From contig CAMLJW010000154.1 in assembly GCA_946480485.1 (NCBI GenBank), forward strand, positions 1-10,818: a stretch of DNA of 10,818 bases. Direction: 5' to 3'. The position numbers were made by a program, and so were the translations under genes. Source of the stretch: an uncultured Streptomyces sp. Lineage in GTDB: Bacteria; Actinomycetota; Actinomycetes; Streptomycetales; Streptomycetaceae. The notes under the pieces were generated by a model. The model saw only the letters and a program-made list of their open reading frames with translations, searched no databases and was not told the origin of the DNA. Shown here in pieces: positions 5,229-10,818 of this stretch (position 1 is its first letter; every line of letters starts with the position of its first letter).

Positions 5229-6026
5229 TCATAGGCTTCGGGTGGCTGCGCCGGACTCCGTCCGGCGGATGGGGTTGGCCCGCGGGGGCACGCGCAATGC
5301 CGCCAGCACGGGCAGATGATCCGAGGCCGCCCGCAGATCGGCCTCAGTCACACCCGGGGTGTCACGAGGTACCCCACAGCCCAGGACCTCGATGCCCTTC
5401 GTGGCGAAGATCGCGTCGATGCGCTGGTGGGGGTCCGCCGGCGTCGAGGTGTACTCCGCGCCCCAGGGGGCGGCCGCCCAGCAGTCCTGGAGACTGGCGG
5501 CGAGGCGCTTGAACGTGCGCCCGTTCGGCTCTTCGTTGATGTCGCCGCCTGCGAGCGCGTACGCGGTGCCGAGCGCGGCCAGCCGGTCGAGGAGCATGCC
5601 GCCCTGCTCGTATCGCTCGTCCTTCTGCAACGACAGATGGCAGCTCAGTACGCCGAGCCGCGCGCCGCCGAAACGTACGACCGCCGTGGCGAATCCGCGC
5701 CGGTGCAGACCCGGTGTGAGCGGCAGCAGCACATCCTCGGTCCGCTCGACCGTCGCGCGCAGCGAACAGAGCAGCGCGGGCCCCGAAGCGGTGGCCCCGC
5801 CTGAAAGGACCACCTGATCCGACGCGGCGGCGAGGCGGGCCAGTTTCTTGCGCCAGCGGAAGAACCGCGGCGCTTCCTGGACCAGTACGAGGTCGGGTTC
5901 GCAGGCGCTGATCACCCGGGCGAGCGCGGCGGTGTCGTCGCGCAGGGAGCGGATGTTGTAGCTCAGTACCCGGATGACGGCCGAACCGTCCGGCTCGCTA
6001 CGGGAATCGGGCAGCAATGTGGCCAT
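5229..6026 (-). CDS. Endonuclease/exonuclease/phosphatase-family protein
   Basis: Metal-dependent phosphodiesterase or phosphatase of the EEP superfamily (DNase I, exonuclease III, sphingomyelinase and inositol phosphatase relatives); the substrate cannot be read from sequence. From the ATG it has 265 residues with the family's ordered motifs: SYNIR (N24), LVQEAP (E51), SCHLS (H130), GGDINEEPN (D162, N164), HQRIDAIF (D204) and ASDHLPV (D236, H237). All metal and catalytic positions are present. No signal peptide is evident, so it is probably cytoplasmic. A TTG three codons upstream is also in frame, but neither start has a Shine-Dalgarno sequence. The -10 box ends 8 nt before the ATG, which favours a leaderless message from the ATG. 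It faces the preceding plus-strand gene tail to tail across 113 nt and is separated from glkA by a strong hairpin, so it is its own unit. Confidence 0.88.
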   Translation of the reverse strand: MATLLPDSRSEPDGSAVIRVLSYNIRSLRDDTAALARVISACEPDLVLVQEAPRFFRWRKKLARLAAASDQVVLSGGATASGPALLCSLRATVERTEDVLLPLTPGLHRRGFATAVVRFGGARLGVLSCHLSLQKDERYEQGGMLLDRLAALGTAYALAGGDINEEPNGRTFKRLAASLQDCWAAAPWGAEYTSTPADPHQRIDAIFATKGIEVLGCGVPRDTPGVTEADLRAASDHLPVLAALRVPPRANPIRRTESGAATRSL

Positions 6027-6034
6027 GGCGATCA

Positions 6035-6064
6035 AGGTTACGCAGAGTCCGTCACTGCGGTCAC
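6035..6064 (-). promoter_or_regulatory. Leaderless-type promoter of the EEP-family gene
   Basis: On the minus strand the order is GTGACC (6059-6064), an 18-nt spacer, TAACCT (6035-6040), then TGATCGCC and the ATG at 6026-6024. The hexamers match the TTGACn/TAnnnT pattern well. Transcription would begin at or next to the start codon, which explains the absence of a ribosome site. Confidence 0.55.
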
Positions 6065-6088
6065 TCTTCCCGGAGCCGCTCTGCCGGA

Positions 6089-6131
6089 ACGGCGGCGCCC
6101 GCGACCCGGGACGGGGTCCGGGCGCCGCCGT
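6089..6131 (-). terminator. Strong GC hairpin terminator after glkA
   Basis: A perfect 13-bp stem (6089-6101 with 6119-6131; core GGCGGCGCCCG/CGGGCGCCGCC), with a further 5-bp pairing (GACCC/GGGTC) inside the 17-nt loop. It begins 13 nt after the glkA stop. No U-run follows, as is usual for Streptomyces terminators. It separates glkA transcription from the EEP-family gene downstream on the same strand. Confidence 0.8.
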
Positions 6132-6143
6132 ACGAAACGGTCG

Positions 6144-7097
6144 TTACATAATCGGGTCCGGCTGCCGGGCCAAGTCCGCCGCACCGACCAGACCGGCCTT
6201 GTTGCCGAGCTGGGCGGCGATGACATCGGCGACGGGGCGCCAGTTACCGCCGACGAGCCGGCGCCGGTAGGACCTGCGGATCGGATCGAGGACCAGCTCG
6301 CCCTCGTCCGAGAGACCGCCGCCGACGATGAACGCGGAAGGGTCGAAGAGGGAGGCCAGGTCGGCGAGGCCGGCGCCGGCCCAGCGGGCCAGCTCGCGGT
6401 AGGAGTCCACCGCGACCGGGTCACCCTGTCGGGCCGCCATCGAGATGTGCTTGCCCTCGATGCCGCCGGGGGTGCCGTCCCCGAGCGAGAGCAGGAGCTC
6501 CGCGTTCTCGGGCGTCGCGTTGGCCCGCTGCTTCGCGTACCGGACGAGGGCGCGCCCGGAGGCGTACTGCTCCCAGCAGCCCTGGTTGCCGCAGCCGCAC
6601 AGCAGACCGTCCGGGACCATCCGGATGTGGCCGAACTCCGCGGCGACGCCGAAGTGGCCCCGTCGCAGCTTGTCGCCGATGATGATGCCGCCGCCCAGAC
6701 CGGTGCCCAGGGTGATGCAGATGACGTTGCGGTGGCCCTTGCCCCCGCCGAACCTGTACTCGCCCCAGGCGGCCGCGTTGGCGTCGTTCTCCACGACGAC
6801 CGGCAGACCCACCCGGCTCTCGACCTCGTCCTTCAGCGGCTCCTGCCGCCAGTCGATGTTGGGCGCGAAGTAGACCGTCGAGCGCTGACGGTCGACGTAT
6901 CCTGCGGCGCCGATGCCCACGCCCGTGATCTCGTGCCCGGCCCGGGCACCGTCGACGGCAGCGGCGATGGCGTCCACGATGGCCTGCGGCGTGGTCGGGG
7001 TCGGCACCTTGAAGGTGGAGAGGATGTTGCCTTCCTCGTCGACCACACCGGCCGCGATCTTCGTGCCGCCGATGTCGACGCCGATGGTGAGTCCCAT
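6144..7097 (-). CDS. glkA: Glucokinase GlkA (ROK family)
   Basis: Cytoplasmic ATP-dependent glucokinase making glucose 6-phosphate; in Streptomyces it is also the known mediator of glucose repression. It has 317 residues, the length I recall for S. coelicolor GlkA (SCO2126). Visible motifs: phosphate-binding DIGGTK (8-13), catalytic base D105 in ENDANAAAWGE, GTGLGGG (131-137), and the ROK zinc site with H157 in EFGHIRM plus C167, C169 and C174 in CGCGNQGCWEQ; E176 completes the sugar-binding region. It lacks the N-terminal helix-turn-helix of ROK repressors, so it is an enzyme. The ATG is supported by GAGG 5 nt upstream. It follows the SCO2127-type gene after 56 nt and probably shares its transcript, though a separate promoter in that gap cannot be excluded. 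A strong hairpin ends the unit. Confidence 0.97.
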   Translation of the reverse strand: MGLTIGVDIGGTKIAAGVVDEEGNILSTFKVPTPTTPQAIVDAIAAAVDGARAGHEITGVGIGAAGYVDRQRSTVYFAPNIDWRQEPLKDEVESRVGLPVVVENDANAAAWGEYRFGGGKGHRNVICITLGTGLGGGIIIGDKLRRGHFGVAAEFGHIRMVPDGLLCGCGNQGCWEQYASGRALVRYAKQRANATPENAELLLSLGDGTPGGIEGKHISMAARQGDPVAVDSYRELARWAGAGLADLASLFDPSAFIVGGGLSDEGELVLDPIRRSYRRRLVGGNWRPVADVIAAQLGNKAGLVGAADLARQPDPIM

Positions 7098-7153
7098 TCA
7101 TCCCTCAGTTTCGGTCGAGCCCCGCTACTGCGGCCAACCGTACCCGAGCGGGT

Positions 7154-7669
7154 TCAGTCGAGGTCGATGTGTTCCCCGGGACCGGACTGCTCGTCCGGCT
7201 TGTGCGGGGCGCCGTCGCGGGTCCAGCGGCGCTCCTGGGCCTCAACCGCGGAGCGGTACGCGGCGAGCAGCTCGGAGCCGGCCGCGGCCAGGTGGTCGAA
7301 GACGTCGGGGTTGCGCTCTATGACGGGCTCGACAACGGCCCTGGCCTGCTGCACCACCTTGTTCACCATCTGCTGGGCGCCGCCGCCGGCCACCGCGCCG
7401 AACAGCGGCGACTGCAGCCCGGACAGCCTGTCGGAGACGGTGTCGACGAGCCTGCGCAGCTCCTCGGCGGCCGAGCCCGGAGGGGGACCGTGCTGAGCGC
7501 GGCGGCGGGCCTTCTCCTCGGCGAGATCCTCTGCGCACGCCTTGGCCCAGGCGTCGGCGTCGGCGTCGGACACACGCTCCCCAGAGTTCCCGGCTTCACT
7601 CGACCAGGGGGGACCCCCACCGTCGGGCCCGTCCTCCGCGGCGTCGGACGTAGGGCGCTCATCGCTCAT
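7154..7669 (-). CDS. SCO2127-type protein upstream of glkA
   Basis: A 171-residue soluble protein with no enzymatic motif. The N-terminal half is acidic and low-complexity (Gly, Asp, Pro rich, about 1-40). After an Ala/Glu/Arg helix (about 41-60), a conserved-looking helical core follows (about 68-147: ELRRLVDTVSDRL, then AQQMVNKVVQQARAVVEPVI), then a hydrophilic end. I believe it belongs to the DUF5304 family. Its S. coelicolor counterpart, SCO2127, has been reported to raise glucokinase activity and to interact with BldKB; this is recall, not visible here. A GTG at 7699 is in frame, but the ATG at 7669 is chosen because GGAG lies 6 nt before it. It precedes glkA by 56 nt on the same strand, supporting a joint role. 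No catalytic or DNA-binding function can be claimed. Confidence 0.85.
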   Translation of the reverse strand: MSDERPTSDAAEDGPDGGGPPWSSEAGNSGERVSDADADAWAKACAEDLAEEKARRRAQHGPPPGSAAEELRRLVDTVSDRLSGLQSPLFGAVAGGGAQQMVNKVVQQARAVVEPVIERNPDVFDHLAAAGSELLAAYRSAVEAQERRWTRDGAPHKPDEQSGPGEHIDLD

Positions 7670-7702
7670 GGCGGACTCCAAGCTTTGGCTCTGTACCACT
7701 CG

Positions 7703-7732
7703 ACGTTACCCGAACGGGGGTATGCCGTTCAC
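7703..7732 (-). promoter_or_regulatory. Candidate promoter of the SCO2127-type gene and glkA
   Basis: Minus strand reads GTGAAC (7727-7732), an 18-nt spacer and TAACGT (7703-7708), 33 nt before the chosen ATG. The -10 fits TAnnnT and the -35 matches TTGACA at its TGA core. It lies in the 125-nt gap after the ArsA-like gene, so the glucokinase unit would be transcribed independently. Confidence 0.45.
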
Positions 7733-7794
7733 CGTCTCCGGGCCCATGGACCGGGACTCGGCCATCTGCTCCGGCAACGCGCACCGGGACGAGG

Positions 7795-8979
7795 TCACCT
7801 GCCTTGCGGCCACAGGTCCGGGTCGGGTACGAAACGGACGCGCAGTTCGCCGTCGCGCAGGGCGGCGCCGTCCACGGTGCAGCGGCGCAGGGCGGACGGG
7901 AGCGGAACGATCCGGCGGAACCGGCCGGCGGTGACGACGAGTTCGTCGCCGCGGCGGATGAGTTCGAGTTCCTCGCGTACGGCGCCGGGAAGGGGGATGT
8001 GCCATACGAAGACCCGGCCGCCGCCGTCGTCGGTGAGCCCGTCGGCCATCGGCCACTCGACCGGTCTCGGGGCGTCACCGGCACCGGGCACGGGGAGCGC
8101 GGAGAGGTCGGCCGTGCCGCGCGGATCACGACCGAGGTGCGGGACCTCTCCTACGTCGTACGTCCCCCGCCACTCGTCCAGTGCCTTGCGCTGCTGGGCC
8201 ACGAGGCCGGCGAGCCAGGTGTCGGGGGACGCGTCGGGCAGGACGCGATTCGCGACCAGGGCGTCGGCGCGCAGACCGTGCAGGGCGAGGCCGGTGGCGG
8301 CGGTTCGGACGGCGTCGGTGCCTGCCGGGCCCGGTTCGGCGACCAGGCGGACGGTCGTCGTCCGGTCCGTCACGACGGCCTCGACGGCGGCCAGTTCGAG
8401 GTCCCAGCGAGCCGCCGTCTCGTACAGCCAGTCCGCGGGCATCGGGACACCGGCGAGGCGGCCGAGGACGGGTCGCAGGGCGCGCGCCGCCTGGCGCTCC
8501 TCGGGGAGCAGGCGGCGGAGGTAGCGGCGGAGTTGCTCGGGAAGTGCGAGCAGCGCGAGCGCGTGCGGGGTGGGGGGCAGGTCGACGACCAGCAGGTCGT
8601 ACGTCTGAGCCGTCGCGGCGTCGCGGAGGGCACGCAGCAGGGCGAGCTCCTCCGCGCCGGGGAGCGGGGTGAGTTCCTCGGCCTCGAGGCGGGTGGCGCC
8701 CACCAGGTCCAGGGCGGACGCCGCACGGTCCTGGAACGCGAGCAGGTCCTCCCGGAAGCTCTCGGTGGCATCGGGGCGCCACGCCGTCAGGCCCGGGGCG
8801 GCCTCGACGGGGGTCCGGCCGGTGGGGGTGCCGAGGGCGGCGCCGAGGCTGTCGGTCCGGTCCGCGCTCAGTACGAGCGTGCGGGTGCCGTTGGCCTGGC
8901 GGGCGGCTTCCAGCGCCGTGGCCGCGGCCACGGTGGTGCGGCCGCAGCCGCCGGGGCCGGTGATCAGGAGGGTGCGCAT
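7795..8979 (-). CDS. ArsA-like ATPase with altered P-loop and ArsA_HSP20-type C-terminus
   Basis: A 394-residue relative of the ArsA/Get3 ATPases, which are soluble and act in anion export or membrane-protein targeting; the role here is unknown. The P-loop reads GPGGCGRTT (8-16), where the family has GKGGVGKTT, so both the signature lysine and the Walker lysine are replaced (P9, R14). Other blocks are recognisable: LVLSADRTDSLGAAL (35-49) in place of the STDPAHS block, VVDLPPTPHALALLALP (131-147) matching the DTAPTGHTLRLL region, and NRVLPDA (244-250). The last 75 residues or so (RVFVWHIPLPG, then RRGDELVVTAGRFRRIVPLP) look like the beta-rich ArsA_HSP20 domain. The ATG is chosen because homology begins there; GGAG sits 3 nt upstream. 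The reading frame is open further upstream but that is a shadow of the next gene. It follows the SRPBCC gene after 122 nt on the same strand. Confidence 0.85.
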   Translation of the reverse strand: MRTLLITGPGGCGRTTVAAATALEAARQANGTRTLVLSADRTDSLGAALGTPTGRTPVEAAPGLTAWRPDATESFREDLLAFQDRAASALDLVGATRLEAEELTPLPGAEELALLRALRDAATAQTYDLLVVDLPPTPHALALLALPEQLRRYLRRLLPEERQAARALRPVLGRLAGVPMPADWLYETAARWDLELAAVEAVVTDRTTTVRLVAEPGPAGTDAVRTAATGLALHGLRADALVANRVLPDASPDTWLAGLVAQQRKALDEWRGTYDVGEVPHLGRDPRGTADLSALPVPGAGDAPRPVEWPMADGLTDDGGGRVFVWHIPLPGAVREELELIRRGDELVVTAGRFRRIVPLPSALRRCTVDGAALRDGELRVRFVPDPDLWPQGR

Positions 8980-9053
8980 ACGCTCCGCTCGGGGTTGCTT
9001 GCCGTTGAGCCTGGGTTGCGACGGCGTCCGGTGCCGCAGAGGTGTGCCCACCG

Positions 9054-9070
9054 GTTCCGCCCTGCGGAAC
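9054..9070. terminator. Hairpin between the SRPBCC and ArsA-like genes
   Basis: GTTCCGC-CCT-GCGGAAC, a perfect 7-bp stem with a 3-nt loop, 31 nt after the SRPBCC stop and 74 nt before the ArsA-like start on the minus strand. No U-run follows. It may partly terminate or attenuate read-through into the ArsA-like gene, or be a protein-binding palindrome. Confidence 0.45.
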
Positions 9071-9101
9071 GATGGCCCACAGCGGTAGCCGCCGGTAGCC
9101 G

Positions 9102-9545
9102 CTACTTGTCTCCCGTCTCCACCCTCTTCTTCAGGCCCGCCAGTGCGCGGTCGATGATGACCTTCTCCGCCTTGCGCTTGATCATGCCGAGCATGGGGAT
9201 CTTGACGTCGACCGTGAGCCGGTACGTCACCTCGGTCGCTCCCGAACCGGCGGTCCTGAGGATGTACGACCCGTCGAGTGAACGCAGCATCTGGGACTTG
9301 ACGAGCGTCCAGGAGACCTGGTGGTCGCCGGTCCACGTGTACGCCAGGGTCTGGTCGTCCTTGATGGCGCCGGCGTCCATGACGAGGCGCACCTGCTCGG
9401 CGCGGCCCGCGTCGTCGCTGGCGAGCACCTCCGCCTCCTTCACCTCGCCGGTCCAGTCCGGGTAGCGCGCGAAGTCGGCGATCACTCCCATGACGTCGGC
9501 CGGTGCCGCCTCGATCGTGATGCTCGAGCTGGTGTGTTCCGCCAT
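9102..9545 (-). CDS. SRPBCC-fold (polyketide cyclase/dehydrase-like) protein
   Basis: A 147-residue single-domain protein of the START/Bet v1-like SRPBCC superfamily, which binds hydrophobic ligands in a deep pocket; the ligand is not predictable. Typical features are the N-terminal strand and helix (SSITIEAAPADVMGVIADFARYPDWTG, about 7-33, cited by position), with the DFARYPDW motif at 24-31 that marks this family, central strands (about 48-115), and a long C-terminal helix starting near residue 120 (GMIKRKAEKVIID) ending in Lys-rich residues. It has no signal peptide. The ATG is supported by GGAGG 10 nt upstream. Despite the family name there is no polyketide cluster here, so a generic lipid or cofactor-handling role is more likely. 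Its position next to an ArsA-like ATPase may be functional, but this is only inference. Confidence 0.87.
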   Translation of the reverse strand: MAEHTSSSITIEAAPADVMGVIADFARYPDWTGEVKEAEVLASDDAGRAEQVRLVMDAGAIKDDQTLAYTWTGDHQVSWTLVKSQMLRSLDGSYILRTAGSGATEVTYRLTVDVKIPMLGMIKRKAEKVIIDRALAGLKKRVETGDK

Positions 9546-9636
9546 CGCCGTGGCTCCTCCAGATGCGGTCCGGAAAGGGGGTACTTCTCAAGGTTCTTAC
9601 CTGCGGATGCAGCGTGAAGGCTACCGCGCGACGGGC

Positions 9637-9654
9637 GGCCGGCCATCCCCGGCC
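9637..9654. terminator. Hairpin after the metallophosphoesterase gene
   Basis: GGCCGG-CCATCC-CCGGCC, a perfect 6-bp GC stem with a 6-nt loop, in the 157-nt gap between the phosphoesterase stop (9703) and the SRPBCC start (9545). It is placed to end phosphoesterase transcription, although it has no U-run. Downstream of it on the same strand TAGCCT (9618-9623) is a possible -10 for the SRPBCC gene. Confidence 0.4.
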
Positions 9655-9702
9655 CCGGGACCGCCGCAAGCCCTCTCGCTCCAGGCCTCAGCACTTCGGA
9701 TG

Positions 9703-10494
9703 TCACCACTCCAGAACCCATGGCTTCCCCGATCCGGCGAAGTGCCCGACGTTGACGCACTCGGTCACCCCCACCCGCATCCGCCGGGCCAGCGGCTGGT
9801 GGACGTGCCCGAAGAGCGAGTACCGCGGCCGGGTCCGCCGGATCGCGTCGAGCAGCGCCCGGCTGCCCCGTTCGAAGCGCCGCGCCACCGTGTCGTAGAC
9901 GAGCTCGGGCACCTCCGGCGGGATGTGCGTGCACAGCACGTCGACCTCGCCGACGGCCTCGATTTTCGCGGCGTACTCCTCGTCGCTGATCTCGTACGGC
10001 GTCCGCATGGGCGAGCGCAGGCCCCCGCCGACGAAGCCGAAGACCCGGCCGCCGATCTCGACCCGCTCCCCGTCGAGCACGGTGGTGCCGGGCCCGGCGT
10101 ATTCGGACCACAGGGTCGGCATATCGACATTGCCGTATGTGGCGTATGTCGGTGTGGGGAACGCGGCGAACATCTCGGCGTACTGCTTGCGTACGGCCTT
10201 CTCGATGGCCGCGCCGCGGTCGATGCCCGCCCACAGAACGCGGCCGAACTCCCGCGCCTCCTCGTAGCGGCGGGCGGTGCGCAACTCGACGATGCGGTCC
10301 GCGTTTTCGGCACCGAACAGGTCGGGGAAGATGCCGCGCGAGTGGTCGGCGTAGTCGAGGAAGAGCACGAGATCGCCGAGGCAGATCAGGGCGTCCGCGC
10401 CGGCGCCGGCTCTGGCCAGGTCATGGGCGTTCCCATGGACGTCGCTGACGACGTGGATCCGCGTCCTTCGGGTACCGCCCTGTGTGCCTGCCAT
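9703..10494 (-). CDS. Calcineurin-like metallophosphoesterase
   Basis: Two-metal phosphoesterase of the calcineurin-like superfamily; the substrate may be a nucleotide, nucleic acid or phosphoprotein and cannot be told from sequence. From the ATG it has 263 residues with the full ordered motif set: SDVHGN (D18, H20), CLGDLV (D41), YGNVD (N122), CTHIPP (H190) and FGHVHQP (H230, H232). No signal peptide or membrane segment is present, so it is cytoplasmic. A TTG three codons upstream is in frame, but there is no Shine-Dalgarno sequence at either start. A -10 box lies 8 nt before the ATG, so a leaderless message is likely, just as for the EEP-family gene. It is divergent from the fadD-type gene across 286 nt, so regulation may be shared with it. 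Confidence 0.9.
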   Translation of the reverse strand: MAGTQGGTRRTRIHVVSDVHGNAHDLARAGAGADALICLGDLVLFLDYADHSRGIFPDLFGAENADRIVELRTARRYEEAREFGRVLWAGIDRGAAIEKAVRKQYAEMFAAFPTPTYATYGNVDMPTLWSEYAGPGTTVLDGERVEIGGRVFGFVGGGLRSPMRTPYEISDEEYAAKIEAVGEVDVLCTHIPPEVPELVYDTVARRFERGSRALLDAIRRTRPRYSLFGHVHQPLARRMRVGVTECVNVGHFAGSGKPWVLEW

Positions 10495-10502
10495 GGCGAT
10501 CA

Positions 10503-10531
10503 AGGGTAAGGCTGTGGAGTAGACGTGTGCA
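10503..10531 (-). promoter_or_regulatory. Leaderless-type promoter of the metallophosphoesterase gene
   Basis: Minus strand reads TGCACA (10526-10531, four of six matches to TTGACA), a 17-nt spacer, TACCCT (10503-10508), then TGATCGCC and the ATG at 10494-10492. Spacing and the 8-nt tail before the ATG are the same as in the EEP-family promoter. Two AGACGTG repeats flank or overlap the -35. Confidence 0.5.
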
Positions 10532-10537
10532 GACGTG
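10521..10537. repeat. AGACGTG direct repeat pair, candidate operator
   Basis: AGACGTG at 10521-10527 and again at 10531-10537, exactly 10 bp apart, around the -35 of the metallophosphoesterase promoter. A third copy is at 10599-10605 (AGACGTGTG, as in copy one) in the same divergent region shared with the fadD-type gene. One-turn spacing suggests binding of a regulator on one DNA face. No known consensus is recognised. Confidence 0.4.
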
Positions 10538-10651
10538 ATCGGATCTGCTGTACTTCCGAGTCAGGAATTGTGGGACTACGGTGCGCGGAGGGCCGCCCAG
10601 ACGTGTGACGCAGGGAACATCTCTTCGGAACCCCCTGCCGTGGAGGTGGTA

Positions 10652-10668
10652 CCGACGGGTAACGTCGG
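10652..10668. repeat. Inverted repeat CCGACG-N5-CGTCGG
   Basis: Perfect 6-bp arms around GGTAA, 113-129 bp upstream of the fadD-type start. It overlaps TAACGT (10660-10665), a possible plus-strand -10 box. This arrangement would suit a repressor site for the acyl-CoA ligase gene, but the regulator is unknown. Confidence 0.35.
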
Positions 10669-10780
10669 GCAGTCCAGTCGTACAAGGGTTTCAACCACTG
10701 AGTCCCGGAGCACGTGCCCAAGCCCGCTCCGTCGCATCACACGAGGTCGTGGCGTCGGCGCCCTATGAGGAGCAGCAGTC

Positions 10781-10818
10781 TTGCGCGAGTTCAGCCTTCC
10801 GGCTTTGTACGAGGTCCC
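10781..10818 (+). CDS. Long-chain fatty-acid-CoA ligase, first residues only (runs off the window)
   Basis: Only 12 codons and two bases are present, giving MREFSLPALYEV with the initial TTG read as Met. This matches the N-terminus I recall for the Streptomyces FadD-type AMP-forming ligases (SCO2131 position), which activate fatty acids to acyl-CoA using ATP. The TTG start is supported by GAGGAG (10767-10772) ending 8 nt upstream. The nearby ATG at 10765 is out of frame. The identification rests on a short match plus synteny, so the family call is likely but not proven here. Confidence 0.65.
   Translation, partial: MREFSLPALYEV

Noticed and set aside
7804..9465. 553-codon open frame on the plus strand
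   Set aside because: It is antisense to the ArsA-like and SRPBCC genes. The product is low-complexity Gly/Arg/Glu with no domain, and the opposite strand carries the homology.
8980..9669. N-terminal extension of the ArsA-like frame by 230 codons
   Set aside because: The extension overlaps the whole SRPBCC gene in another frame and has no homology. The ATPase motif begins directly after the ATG at 8979.
10640..10720. Possible tRNA or structured RNA near the fadD leader
   Set aside because: A TTTCAACC stretch looked like a T-arm, but no acceptor or anticodon stem can be paired around it.
10535..10768. 77-codon frame between the phosphoesterase and fadD genes
   Set aside because: It starts at a GTG without a ribosome site, has poor third-position bias and no recognisable domain, and ends inside the fadD ribosome site. 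It is treated as untranslated promoter DNA.

Overview
The window is chromosomal DNA from a Streptomyces species or a very close actinomycete. It is very GC-rich with strong G/C bias at third codon positions, uses GTG and TTG starts, and every gene has a recognisable counterpart in the Streptomyces core genome. From memory, the gene order matches S. coelicolor SCO2119 to SCO2131 (pfkA, macR, macS, PlsC-like, esterase, membrane protein, EEP-family, glkA, SCO2127, ArsA-like, SRPBCC, metallophosphoesterase, fadD). I see no insertion sequence, prophage, CRISPR array, tRNA or rRNA. This is an ordinary syntenic core region, not an accessory island.

Layout. Positions 1-251 hold the 5' part of a 6-phosphofructokinase gene on the minus strand, with a GTGA palindrome in its promoter region. 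Positions 410-3400 form a compact minus-strand operon read right to left: a PlsC-type acyltransferase, the MacS-type sensor kinase, a short coupled ORF of uncertain status, and the MacR-type response regulator. A divergent intergenic region (3401-3560) separates it from two plus-strand genes: an alpha/beta-hydrolase esterase and a small acidic two-helix membrane protein with a lysine-rich repeat. From 5229 to 10494 everything is on the minus strand: a metallophosphoesterase, an SRPBCC protein, an ArsA-like ATPase with a degenerate P-loop, an SCO2127-type protein, the ROK glucokinase GlkA, and an endonuclease/exonuclease/phosphatase-family protein. The window ends with the first 12 codons of a fadD-type acyl-CoA ligase on the plus strand, divergent from the phosphoesterase.

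How the genes work together. Two sugar-phosphorylating enzymes of upper glycolysis (GlkA and Pfk) bracket the region. GlkA is also the mediator of glucose repression in Streptomyces, and its upstream neighbour has been linked to that process. The acyltransferase, esterase and FadD point to membrane-lipid and fatty-acid handling. The acyltransferase heads the two-component operon, which may couple a membrane enzyme to a membrane-sensing kinase.

The points most worth a second look are the loss of both P-loop lysines in the ArsA-like ATPase, the twin leaderless-type starts of the two phosphoesterase genes, the esterase ORF that lacks a stop and runs 422 nt into its neighbour, the coupled glycine-rich ORF between macS and macR, and the DasR/Crp-like palindrome at the pfkA promoter.
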